Below, one piece after another: positions 1 to 5,479 of a stretch of DNA of 6,105 nucleotides. The stretch's first letter is position 1; each line of letters opens with the position of its first letter. A program made the position numbers and the translations under genes. The DNA comes from Clostridia bacterium (lineage in GTDB: Bacteria; Bacillota; Clostridia; Oscillospirales; CAG-272): the NCBI GenBank assembly GCA_017540285.1, contig JAFYBI010000395.1:1-6105 (forward strand), given 5' to 3'. The notes under the pieces are model-generated. The model was not told the DNA's origin. It searched no databases and saw only the letters and a program-made list of their open reading frames with translations.

Positions 1-1
1 G

Positions 2-865
2 CGCCGTTCGTGCGAGATCCACCACACCTCGAAGACCATGACCGCGACCCTGGGACGCGCGCTCACCGCAACCTCGCTCATGTCTTCGCTCCTCAAGGAC
101 AGGGACAACACCCTCACGCTCCAGTTCCGCGGCGACGGCCCGGCGGGCAGCGTGATCTGCGTCGGCGACTACAAGGGCAACGTCCGCGGATATGCGGACA
201 ACATGGCGCTCGAGCTCCAGCCGAACGCACAGGGCAAGCTCAACGTCGGCGGCGCGATCGGGCGGGGAAGCATGTACGTCATCAAGGACCTCGGCATGAG
301 CGAGCCCTACGTCGGTGTCTCGCCCATCGTCTCGGGGGAGATCGCGGAGGACGTCACCGAGTATTTTGCGGCCAGCGAGCAGACGCCCACGGTATGCGCG
401 CTCGGCGTGCGGGTCGACCGGGACAACATGTGCTTTGCCGCGGGCGGGTATCTCGTCCAGCTCATGCCGGGCTATGACGAGGCGGACATCGAAAAGCTCG
501 AGACCAACGTGAAAATGGCGGGCTCCGTGTCGAAGCAGATCGCGGACGGGCTCGACGGCGACGAGATCATCGCGATGCTCTTCGACGGCATCGAATACGA
601 ACTGTTCGACGAGTTCGACATCGCCTACGTCTGCCCCTGCGAGCGGGAACGCTACCTGCGCGCCCTCGTCTCGCTGAACGAAAAGGACATGCAGGAGCTG
701 TACGATGCCGGAGAACCCGTCGAGACGCGGTGTCAGTTCTGCGGCAAAACCTACGTCTTCGAGCTCGGCGAGCTGCGGCAGGCGCGGGAAAAGGCCAGGG
801 CCGAAAAAGAAAAGAACGATCCGACCGAAACGCCGGCCGGGGAAGAGAAAGGAGACGGGCAATGA
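2..865 (+). CDS. hslO: Hsp33 redox-regulated chaperone (holdase), 5' end cut by window edge
   Basis: Hsp33 is a cytoplasmic holdase that is switched on by oxidation and binds unfolding proteins during oxidative stress. The frame is open from base 2. The residues before the first Met (position 38) read SCEIHHTSKT and lead into LGRALTA, the usual Hsp33 N-terminal region, so the true start lies about 30 codons upstream and position 38 is not the start. Counting from that Met, the core includes GDGPAGSVI (32-40), GNVRGY (47-52) and SEQTPT (113-118). The zinc switch is complete: C199-P-C201, then 30 residues, then C232-Q-F-C235, giving CxCx30CxxC. These four cysteines hold zinc in the reduced, inactive form and make disulfides on oxidation. 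The C-terminus ends in a charged Lys/Glu-rich tail of about 25 residues. The stop codon overlaps the next start as ATGA. The family assignment is very secure; only the N-terminus is missing. Confidence 0.96.
   Translation, partial: RRSCEIHHTSKTMTATLGRALTATSLMSSLLKDRDNTLTLQFRGDGPAGSVICVGDYKGNVRGYADNMALELQPNAQGKLNVGGAIGRGSMYVIKDLGMSEPYVGVSPIVSGEIAEDVTEYFAASEQTPTVCALGVRVDRDNMCFAAGGYLVQLMPGYDEADIEKLETNVKMAGSVSKQIADGLDGDEIIAMLFDGIEYELFDEFDIAYVCPCERERYLRALVSLNEKDMQELYDAGEPVETRCQFCGKTYVFELGELRQAREKARAEKEKNDPTETPAGEEKGDGQ
848..854 (+). promoter_or_regulatory. Ribosome binding site that fixes the start at 862
   Basis: The sequence AAAGGAG lies 7 nt before the ATG at 862, inside the last codons of hslO. 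It decides the start of the downstream gene. The same frame is open back to position 730, but that upstream part overlaps the Hsp33 zinc-binding region and is Arg-rich in the manner of shadow translation. Confidence 0.85.
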
Positions 866-1482
866 TCAAACTCGAACGGACCGCCGTCATGAATCTGGAA
901 AACGCGCTCCGCGGCATGCGCAATCCCATGAACAGCTGGGCGAAATCGGACAGCTATACGGACGAAGCGGGCAACTACGTCGTCGGGGAAGCGGACCTCG
1001 ATCTCGCCGAACGGCTGGCGAAGTCCGGAACGGATCACCGGAAATATCTGCGCATGATCTTCGTCTCGGTCGACGTGACCGCGCCGCTCTACTGGTGGAA
1101 GGAGTACGATACCTACAAAGTCGGGACCGTCGCGAACTCCACCTCCACGATGCACAAGATCCATGCCAAGCCGTTCAGCCGGGAGGATTTCAGCTGTGAC
1201 CGCATGTCTCCGACGGCGCTTGCCTGCCTCGACCATACGATCGAGGTCCTCGAGGATCGCCGGCTGAAATTCCTTGAAACGAAGGACACGGCGTACTGGC
1301 ACGACATGATCCAGCTGCTGCCGACGTCGTACAACCAGATGCGCACCACCACGCTCAACTACGAGACGCTTATCAACATCTATTACGCGCGCCGGAATCA
1401 CAAGCTCCCCGAATGGCACGTCTACTGCGACTGGATCGCCGGCCTCCCCTACGCCGATCATTTCATCACCAATCTGAAATAG
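862..1482 (+). CDS. Conserved hypothetical protein, possible diverged ThyX-like fold (206 aa)
   Basis: I cannot assign a function. The 206-aa protein looks soluble, with no signal peptide or membrane segment, and is rich in aromatic residues. I recall similar uncharacterised proteins in Clostridia and their phages (recollection, not searched). Its layout resembles flavin-dependent thymidylate synthase ThyX. A hydrophobic strand followed by an aromatic helix, FVSVDVTAPLYWWKEYDTYK (67-86), sits where ThyX has its strand and the helix leading to RHR. An STSTMHK segment (93-99) sits near the Ser/Arg/Tyr end of the signature. LLPTSYNQMRTTTLNYETL (142-160), followed by ARR (166-168) and W175, parallels the ThyX pattern of LP, an invariant-type Asn, an LR and a Trp. 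The signature RHRxxSxNExSxRY itself is absent, so thymidylate synthase activity is unlikely. The start overlaps the hslO stop as ATGA with a good ribosome binding site, implying translational coupling. A terminator follows 4 nt after the stop. The gene itself is certain; the fold is a hypothesis. Confidence 0.9.
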   Translation: MIKLERTAVMNLENALRGMRNPMNSWAKSDSYTDEAGNYVVGEADLDLAERLAKSGTDHRKYLRMIFVSVDVTAPLYWWKEYDTYKVGTVANSTSTMHKIHAKPFSREDFSCDRMSPTALACLDHTIEVLEDRRLKFLETKDTAYWHDMIQLLPTSYNQMRTTTLNYETLINIYYARRNHKLPEWHVYCDWIAGLPYADHFITNLK

Positions 1483-1486
1483 AAAG

Positions 1487-1519
1487 AAGAAATCCGCCCC
1501 CCTCGAGAGGACGGATTTT
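1487..1519. terminator. Bidirectional intrinsic terminator between convergent genes
   Basis: AAATCCG (1490-1496) pairs with CGGATTT (1512-1518). A nested CCT-CGAG-AGG hairpin (1501-1510) lies inside. On the plus strand the stem runs into TTTT after the 206-aa protein gene. On the minus strand it is followed by a T-rich tract (complement of the A-rich run 1481-1492) just after the acetyltransferase stop. It can therefore end both convergent transcripts. Confidence 0.8.
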
Positions 1520-1522
1520 CTG

Positions 1523-2068
1523 TTATGCTTTTGAATGCTCGAATTCTTCCCGCAGGATCGCGTAATGCAGCCGGTCGTGATACGCGCCGCAGAACCACAC
1601 CGCGCGCCGCTCATGTCCCTCAAGCGTGAAGCCGGAATCTTGCAGCGATTTCTTCGCCGCGTCATTGATGTCGAGCGTGTTTGCCGCGATGCGTTCCAGC
1701 CCGAGATACCGAAACCCGTAATCGAGGAGCAGGGCGAGGGCCTGTTTGCCGTAACCGCGGCCGCGATCCGCCATGCGCGCGATGCCCATCCCGACCGTGC
1801 AGTTCCGGTTCGTCCGGTCGATGTCCTGCAGGGCGATGTCGCCGATCACGCGCCCGGAGTCCCGCAGATAAATGCCGAGACGCACATTCCGCGTACCCTG
1901 TAAGTTCTGGATTTCTTCGAACCAACCGTCCGCACGTTCTTCGGAGAGCCCGAGATACGGCTGCTCTGTCGGGTGCTCAAAATCGTATTCCGTCTCCCTC
2001 CACAGCGTCCTGCAGTCTTCGCGGCTGAGGGTCGCGAGAACAATGTCTTTGCCTTGCAGTCTGTCCAT
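1523..2068 (-). CDS. GNAT-family N-acetyltransferase (RimJ/RimL-like), 181 aa
   Basis: This is a cytoplasmic acetyl-CoA-dependent N-acetyltransferase whose substrate cannot be named. The family (Acetyltransf_3 / RimJ-RimL type) acetylates protein N-termini, small amines or antibiotics. Counting from the chosen Met, the N-terminal part has LATLSREDCRTLW (11-23). The central strand is VIGDIALQDID (74-84). The acetyl-CoA pyrophosphate loop is RGRGYG (102-107), matching R/Q-x-x-G-x-G/A, and is followed by the helix KQALALLLDYGF. The next part is ERIAANTLDINDAAKKSLQDSGF (125-147), the usual N...A...L...GF end of the fold. The length suits the family. The frame continues upstream into mtaB, but the ATG at 2068 has GGAAAGG 9 nt ahead and starts where GNAT homology starts. 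It lies 20 bp after the mtaB stop on the same strand, so the two are probably co-transcribed. The family call is firm; a link to tRNA modification would be guesswork. Confidence 0.92.
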   Translation of the reverse strand: MDRLQGKDIVLATLSREDCRTLWRETEYDFEHPTEQPYLGLSEERADGWFEEIQNLQGTRNVRLGIYLRDSGRVIGDIALQDIDRTNRNCTVGMGIARMADRGRGYGKQALALLLDYGFRYLGLERIAANTLDINDAAKKSLQDSGFTLEGHERRAVWFCGAYHDRLHYAILREEFEHSKA

Positions 2069-2088
2069 CGATGTTTTCCTTTCCGATG

Positions 2089-3408
2089 TTAATTCATAAA
2101 ATGCCCCGTGCAGACCGCGCCGTCGGTCCCGTCGAGCAGAACCGGGACGATCTCTCCGATCCCGGCTTTCCCGGGGATCCTCTTCAATTCGACGAAGTGC
2201 TCGCTGTGCCCGGAGCACATCCCGCCGACGCATTTCTCGACGAGGAGCATGACGGGCGACGCCCGGTGCGCTTCCGTATATTCCGCGAGGAGCTCGCGCC
2301 GGATCTCGGCCCCGACCGCTTCGAGCCGCGCCGCGCGGTCATGCTTGACGGCTTCCGGGACCTGATGATCCATGGCGGCTGCCTCGGTCCCCTCCCGCTT
2401 CGAGTAGGGGAAAATGTGCAGATGCAGGAACCGCGCCGCCCGGCAGAAGGCCTCGGTCTCTCGGTACTGTTCCTCGCCTTCGCCCGGGAACCCGACGATC
2501 ACATCCGCCGAGAACGTGGCGTCGGGACGCGCGTCCTTCATCCGCCGGATCGCAGCCAGGACGACCTCGGCACGGTAGCGCCGCCGCATCGCCGCGAGGA
2601 CGGGATCGCTCCCGCTCTGAACGGAGAGGTGAAAGTGCGGCAGCAGCTTCGGACAGTCCCGCGCGGCCCCGCAGAACACCTCGTTCATCACGGTCGGTTC
2701 GAGCGAGCCGAGCCCGATCCGTTCGATCCCGTCGATCGCCTGCACCTCCCGGATGAGCTGTGCGAGCGCGTGTCCGTAGGGCCTGCGGTCATCGAAATCC
2801 AGCCCGTAGGACGCCGCTTCGATGCCCGTGAGGATGACCTCCTTCGCGCCGGCTCTCGCAAGGCTCGCTGCTTCTTCGAGCACGAGGGCGGGATCCTTCG
2901 AGCGAACCGGGCCGCGCGCCTTGCGGATGAGGCAGTAGGAACAGCGGTTGTTGCAGCCGTCTTCGATCTTGATGTAGGAGCGCGTCCGCATCGGCGCGGT
3001 GAGCGTCATCTCCACGCCGTGCCGTCCGACGGGCGGGTCCACGTGCGCGGCGTTCTCCGGGACCTCCCCGCCGAGGATCGCGAGGACCGTGTCCGCCAGA
3101 GAAGCCTTCCCCTCGTTTCCGCAGACGTACACGACGCCGTCCGCCGCCGCGGCTGCCTCCGGGTCCACCTGCGCGAAGCATCCGGTCACGACGACGCGGG
3201 CTGCATTCTGCGCGGCGCGGCGGATCATCTGCCGGGATTTGCGGTCGCTTTCGGCGGTCACGGTGCAGGTATTGACGACGGCGACGTCCGCCGGATCGCC
3301 GAAGGGAACGATCCGGACGCCGGCCGAGCGCAGCCGCGCGCAGAGAGAATCGGATTCGTACTGATTGACGCGGCAGCCGAGCGTCAGGACGGAAACGGTG
3401 GCTTTCAT
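2089..3408 (-). CDS. mtaB: tRNA (N6-L-threonylcarbamoyladenosine(37)-C2)-methylthiotransferase MtaB
   Basis: MtaB is a radical-SAM enzyme that adds a methylthio group to t6A at position 37 of ANN-decoding tRNAs, giving ms2t6A and tuning codon reading. The 439-aa length is normal. Domains in order are an N-terminal methylthiotransferase domain with the three auxiliary-cluster cysteines C12 (LGCRVNQYES), C48 (NTCTVT) and C77 (VTGCFAQ). Next comes a radical-SAM domain with C152-x3-C156-x2-C159 (DGCNNRCSYC), LTGIEAASYG, HFHLSVQSGSD and DVIVGFPGE. The C-terminal part (about 375-439) fits a TRAM RNA-binding domain. GCRVNQYES and the SVQSGSD form point to MtaB more than MiaB or RimO. The residues after the cluster read LIRKARGP rather than the IPYARG or IPWARG I recall in other members. 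The ATG at 3408 has AAGGAG 8 nt upstream (plus-strand 3417-3422); the long open frame further upstream is antisense to upp and is not coding. It is the first gene of a minus-strand pair with the acetyltransferase. Confidence 0.95.
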   Translation of the reverse strand: MKATVSVLTLGCRVNQYESDSLCARLRSAGVRIVPFGDPADVAVVNTCTVTAESDRKSRQMIRRAAQNAARVVVTGCFAQVDPEAAAAADGVVYVCGNEGKASLADTVLAILGGEVPENAAHVDPPVGRHGVEMTLTAPMRTRSYIKIEDGCNNRCSYCLIRKARGPVRSKDPALVLEEAASLARAGAKEVILTGIEAASYGLDFDDRRPYGHALAQLIREVQAIDGIERIGLGSLEPTVMNEVFCGAARDCPKLLPHFHLSVQSGSDPVLAAMRRRYRAEVVLAAIRRMKDARPDATFSADVIVGFPGEGEEQYRETEAFCRAARFLHLHIFPYSKREGTEAAAMDHQVPEAVKHDRAARLEAVGAEIRRELLAEYTEAHRASPVMLLVEKCVGGMCSGHSEHFVELKRIPGKAGIGEIVPVLLDGTDGAVCTGHFMN

Positions 3409-3457
3409 CGGGCATGCTCCTTGATACAGCGGTTCCGGGCAATGAATGCCCGCTGTT

Positions 3458-3486
3458 ATTTTACCATCGCCGGAGGGCAAAGTAAA
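3458..3486 (-). promoter_or_regulatory. Predicted sigma-A promoter of mtaB
   Basis: On the minus strand, a -35 box TTTACT (3486-3481) is followed after exactly 17 nt by an extended -10, TGG-TAAAAT (box 3463-3458). Transcription would start near 3451, giving a leader of about 43 nt before the mtaB ATG. The -35 matches only 4 of 6 consensus bases, but the -10 matches 5 of 6 and carries the TGn extension. Confidence 0.65.
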
Positions 3487-3489
3487 CCG

Positions 3490-3534
3490 TTTCGTGCGAA
3501 AAATTCCGGGAAAAAGAAAAAAATCTGTCCGGAA
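3490..3534. repeat. Two short inverted repeats between divergent promoters
   Basis: TTTCG-TG-CGAAA (3490-3501) lies 3 bp upstream of the mtaB -35 box. TTCCGG (3504-3509) and CCGGAA (3529-3534) flank a 19-bp A-rich stretch ending 3 bp before the upp -35 box. They could be operator half-sites or chance. The A-rich tract could also act as an UP-like element for upp. No known regulator motif was recognised. Confidence 0.35.
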
Positions 3535-3537
3535 GGG

Positions 3538-3566
3538 TTGAAAACCCGCGGCGGATGGGGTATAAT
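3538..3566 (+). promoter_or_regulatory. Predicted strong sigma-A promoter of upp
   Basis: A -35 box TTGAAA (3538-3543) and a perfect -10 TATAAT (3561-3566) are separated by the optimal 17 nt. Transcription would start near 3573, giving a leader of about 31 nt. An A-rich tract just upstream (3511-3523) may strengthen it. This is the best promoter in the window. Confidence 0.88.
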
Positions 3567-3588
3567 GATTCCAATACAAAATCATCCG

Positions 3589-3594
3589 AAAGGA
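3589..3594 (+). promoter_or_regulatory. Ribosome binding site deciding the upp start
   Basis: AAAGGA ends 9 nt before the ATG at 3604 and 3 nt before the ATG at 3598. The normal 5-10 nt spacing supports 3604 as the main start. Confidence 0.7.
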
Positions 3595-3603
3595 ACCATG
3601 ACC

Positions 3604-4242
3604 ATGATCAACTATGAGACATTCCACGTGGTGGATCATCCGCTCATCAAACACAAGCTTTCCATCATGAGAGCCAAGGAAACCGGCTCCAAGGACTTCC
3701 GGCAGATGCTTTCCGAGATCACCATGCTCCTGTGCTATGAACTGACGCGTGACCTTCCGGTGGAAGACGTGGAAATCGAGACTCCCGTCGCGAAGATGAC
3801 GGCACAGCGCATCGACGGCAAGAAGCTCGCCATCGTTCCGATCCTGCGCGCGGGCCTCGGCATGGTCGACGGCATCCTCAACCTCGTCCCCGTGGCGAAA
3901 GTCGGTCATATCGGCATGTACCGCGACCCTGAGACGCACAACCCGGTCGAATACTACTGCAAGCTCCCCACGGACATCGGAGAACGCTATGTCATCGTCT
4001 GCGATCCCATGCTGGCGACGGGCGGTTCCGCTTCCGACGCGATCACGCTGCTGAAGCAGCGCGGCGTGAAGCAGGTCAAGCTCCTCTGCCTCGTCTCCGC
4101 TCCCGAAGGCGTCGAACGCTTCCAGAAGGATCATCCGGAGGTGGAGATCATCACCGCGGCGCTCGACGAACGCCTGAACGAACACGCGTACATCGTTCCC
4201 GGCCTCGGCGACGCGGGCGACCGTCTCTTCGGCACCAAATAA
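3604..4242 (+). CDS. upp: Uracil phosphoribosyltransferase
   Basis: The enzyme salvages uracil: uracil + PRPP gives UMP + pyrophosphate, in the cytoplasm. The 212-aa protein has the family length (about 208-212 aa). In order it carries HPLIKHKLSIMR (12-23), ILRAGLGM (80-87), the PRPP-binding loop DPMLATGGSA (134-143), the uracil-binding region YIVPGLGDAGDR (196-207) and the C-terminal FGTK. All expected motifs are intact. Two ATG codons lie 6 nt apart at 3598 and 3604. The ribosome binding site AAAGGA (3589-3594) is 9 nt from the second but only 3 nt from the first, so 3604 is preferred; 3598 would add Met-Thr. It has its own promoter, diverges from mtaB, and ends at an intrinsic terminator. 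Its presence next to RNA-modification genes looks incidental. Upstream in-frame open sequence is antisense to mtaB and is not part of the gene. Confidence 0.97.
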   Translation: MINYETFHVVDHPLIKHKLSIMRAKETGSKDFRQMLSEITMLLCYELTRDLPVEDVEIETPVAKMTAQRIDGKKLAIVPILRAGLGMVDGILNLVPVAKVGHIGMYRDPETHNPVEYYCKLPTDIGERYVIVCDPMLATGGSASDAITLLKQRGVKQVKLLCLVSAPEGVERFQKDHPEVEIITAALDERLNEHAYIVPGLGDAGDRLFGTK

Positions 4243-4260
4243 GAAAAGCACCCAAATCAG

Positions 4261-4291
4261 GCGGGGAATCTCGGTTTCCCGCTTTTCTTTT
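4261..4291 (+). terminator. Intrinsic terminator after upp
   Basis: GCGGGGAA (4261-4268) pairs with TTTCCCGC (4275-4282) through one G-U pair, with a 6-nt loop, followed by TTTTCTTTT. An upstream AAGAAAAG run (4241-4248) could extend pairing with the T tract, so the reverse direction may also be partly stopped. The T tract ends only 13 nt before the next start codon. Confidence 0.85.
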
Positions 4292-4304
4292 GACAGGAAA
4301 CCGC

Positions 4305-5327
4305 ATGAAACGCTTTGAAATCAACGAAAACGACGCAGGCCAGCGCCTCGACAAATTCGTCTCGAAGGTCACCGTCGGCATGCCGAAATCCCTCCTGTAC
4401 AAGTGCATCCGGCAGAAGCGGATCAAAGTCAACCGCAGCCGCGCGCACGAGGGGGACATCCTCTCGCCGGGGGACGTCGTCGAGATGTACGTCCCGGACG
4501 AATTCTTCGAAGAAGGGAAGGGCGCGGCGGACTACGCAAAGGCGAAGATCGTCCCGACGATCGTCTACGAGGACGCGGATCTCCTGCTCTGCGACAAGAG
4601 GCCCGGGATCCTCGTGCATCTCGGAGACGAGGGCGATCCGAACCGCGCCGAGGCCGCTGAGCGGGAAACGCTTCTCTACGCCCTGACCGCGCTCCTCGCG
4701 AACCGCGGCGAATACGACCCCGCGGCGGAGAATTCCTTTGCGCCGGCGCTCTGCAACCGCATCGACCGAAATACCGGCGGCATCGTGATCTTGGCGAAAA
4801 ACGCCAAGACCCTGCGCGCAGTCAACGAGGCCATCCGCGAGGACCGCGTCACGAAGTGCTATCTCTGCGCAGTTCACGGAATGCTGTGGGAGGAGTCGGT
4901 CCTCCGCGCGTGGCACCGCAAAAACAGCCGCACCAATACCGTCGAGGTCACGGACAGCCCGCTCCCCGGCTCAAAGGAGATCGTCACGAAGGTGAAGCCC
5001 CTTGCATACCGCCGGGAATACGATCTTTCGCTCTGCGAGGTGACGCTCGTGACCGGCAGGACCCACCAGATCCGCGCGCATCTCGCCCACATCGGCCATC
5101 CTCTTCTCGGAGAGGGGAAATACGCGAAGAACGCCGCGGACCGGAAGATGGGGTACAGCTCCCAGGCGCTCTATTCCTGCGCCGTCTCGTTCCGCTTTCC
5201 GGAAACCGAACCGCTTTCCCGGCTCAACGGGCGGGTGTTTGCGGTCGATCCCGCGGGCATCGATTTCCTGTCTCTCTTCCCGGAATTCGATTTCCGGCGG
5301 CATTTTCGCGAATCGGCGGAAAAGTGA
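4305..5327 (+). CDS. RluA-family 23S rRNA/tRNA pseudouridine synthase (RluC/RluD-like)
   Basis: This enzyme isomerises uridine to pseudouridine in structured RNA, most likely 23S rRNA; the exact target position cannot be read from sequence. The 340-aa protein has an N-terminal S4 RNA-binding domain (about 12-62: GQRLDKFVS, LLYKCIRQKRIKVN, GDVVEMYVP). The RluA catalytic domain follows, with VYEDADLLLCDKRPGILVH (87-105), catalytic-motif NRIDRNTGGIVILAKN (151-166) and GRTHQIRAHLAHIGHPLLGE (251-270). D154 is the expected catalytic aspartate. The motif begins with Asn-Arg-Ile rather than the His-Arg-Leu of E. coli RluA members, a form I recall as common in clostridial homologues. The ATG at 4305 has AGGA 6 nt upstream; a TTG at 4290 lies inside the upp terminator and is rejected. 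No separate promoter is visible, so expression may depend on read-through past the upp terminator or on a promoter inside upp. Confidence 0.94.
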   Translation: MKRFEINENDAGQRLDKFVSKVTVGMPKSLLYKCIRQKRIKVNRSRAHEGDILSPGDVVEMYVPDEFFEEGKGAADYAKAKIVPTIVYEDADLLLCDKRPGILVHLGDEGDPNRAEAAERETLLYALTALLANRGEYDPAAENSFAPALCNRIDRNTGGIVILAKNAKTLRAVNEAIREDRVTKCYLCAVHGMLWEESVLRAWHRKNSRTNTVEVTDSPLPGSKEIVTKVKPLAYRREYDLSLCEVTLVTGRTHQIRAHLAHIGHPLLGEGKYAKNAADRKMGYSSQALYSCAVSFRFPETEPLSRLNGRVFAVDPAGIDFLSLFPEFDFRRHFRESAEK

Positions 5328-5370
5328 CCGAGATTTTGCCCTGATTTGCGCGGATATTTACAATTAAACC

Positions 5371-5399
5371 TTGTTTTTTGCGTGAATGTCGGCTATAAT
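5371..5399 (+). promoter_or_regulatory. Predicted sigma-A promoter of rnfC
   Basis: TTGTTT (5371-5376) and a perfect TATAAT (5394-5399) are spaced by 17 nt. Transcription would start near 5406, leaving a leader of about 74 nt. The surrounding sequence is AT-rich compared with the genes around it. The -35 is weak (3 of 6), so an activator is possible; no binding site was recognised with confidence. Confidence 0.75.
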
Positions 5400-5421
5400 T
5401 GTGATAATCAGACAAAAATCC

Positions 5422-5449
5422 GGCATCGCACCCATGCCCGCGCGGCATG
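5422..5449 (+). other. rnfC leader hairpin with a competing alternative stem
   Basis: CATGCC (5433-5438) and GGCATG (5444-5449) form a perfect 6-bp stem with a 5-nt loop. GGCAT (5422-5426) could instead pair with ATGCC (5434-5438). The stem is not followed by a T run, so it is not an intrinsic terminator. It lies 17 nt ahead of the ribosome binding site and might affect leader stability. Confidence 0.4.
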
Positions 5450-5466
5450 ATTTCAGAGATACAGAA

Positions 5467-5474
5467 GAGGTGAT
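5467..5474 (+). promoter_or_regulatory. Ribosome binding site fixing the TTG start of rnfC
   Basis: GAGGTGAT is an 8-base match to the 16S rRNA anti-Shine-Dalgarno and sits 5 nt before the TTG at 5480. It contains a TGA in the rnfC frame (5471-5473), so no start further upstream is possible. Confidence 0.85.
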
Positions 5475-5479
5475 CCCTT

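Noticed and set aside
751..1665. 304-codon minus-strand open frame opposite hslO and the 206-aa protein gene
   Set aside because: It is low in recognisable structure and Arg/Val/Asp-rich, crosses the terminator, and overlaps two well-supported genes. This is typical of stop-poor GC-rich DNA.
2071..4242. A 723-codon open frame on the plus strand, suggesting a large fusion protein ending in UPRT
   Set aside because: The first 510 or so codons are antisense to mtaB and Arg/Asp/Pro-rich with no recognisable domain. A perfect promoter and ribosome binding site stand directly before the upp start.
3409..4251. In-frame extension of mtaB by 281 codons on the minus strand
   Set aside because: It is antisense to upp and to the divergent promoter region. 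The MtaB family begins at the Met encoded at 3408, which has a good ribosome binding site.
4257..4916. 219-codon minus-strand open frame opposite the RluA-family gene
   Set aside because: No domain is recognisable, and it lies fully opposite a clear S4/RluA gene.
5300..5327. Terminator at the end of the RluA-family gene
   Set aside because: Only a weak TTTTC/GAAAA pairing within the coding end is seen, with no T run after a stable stem.
5400..5415. CRP/FNR- or Rex-like operator just after the rnfC -10 box (TGTGATAATCA)
   Set aside because: Only one half-site matches, and the Rex TTGTGAA/TTCACAA arms are not present.
5447..5473. Possible 8-codon leader peptide (ATG at 5447, TGA inside the rnfC ribosome binding site)
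   Set aside because: It has no ribosome binding site of its own, starts inside a hairpin and shows no run of regulatory codons, so chance is the simpler explanation.
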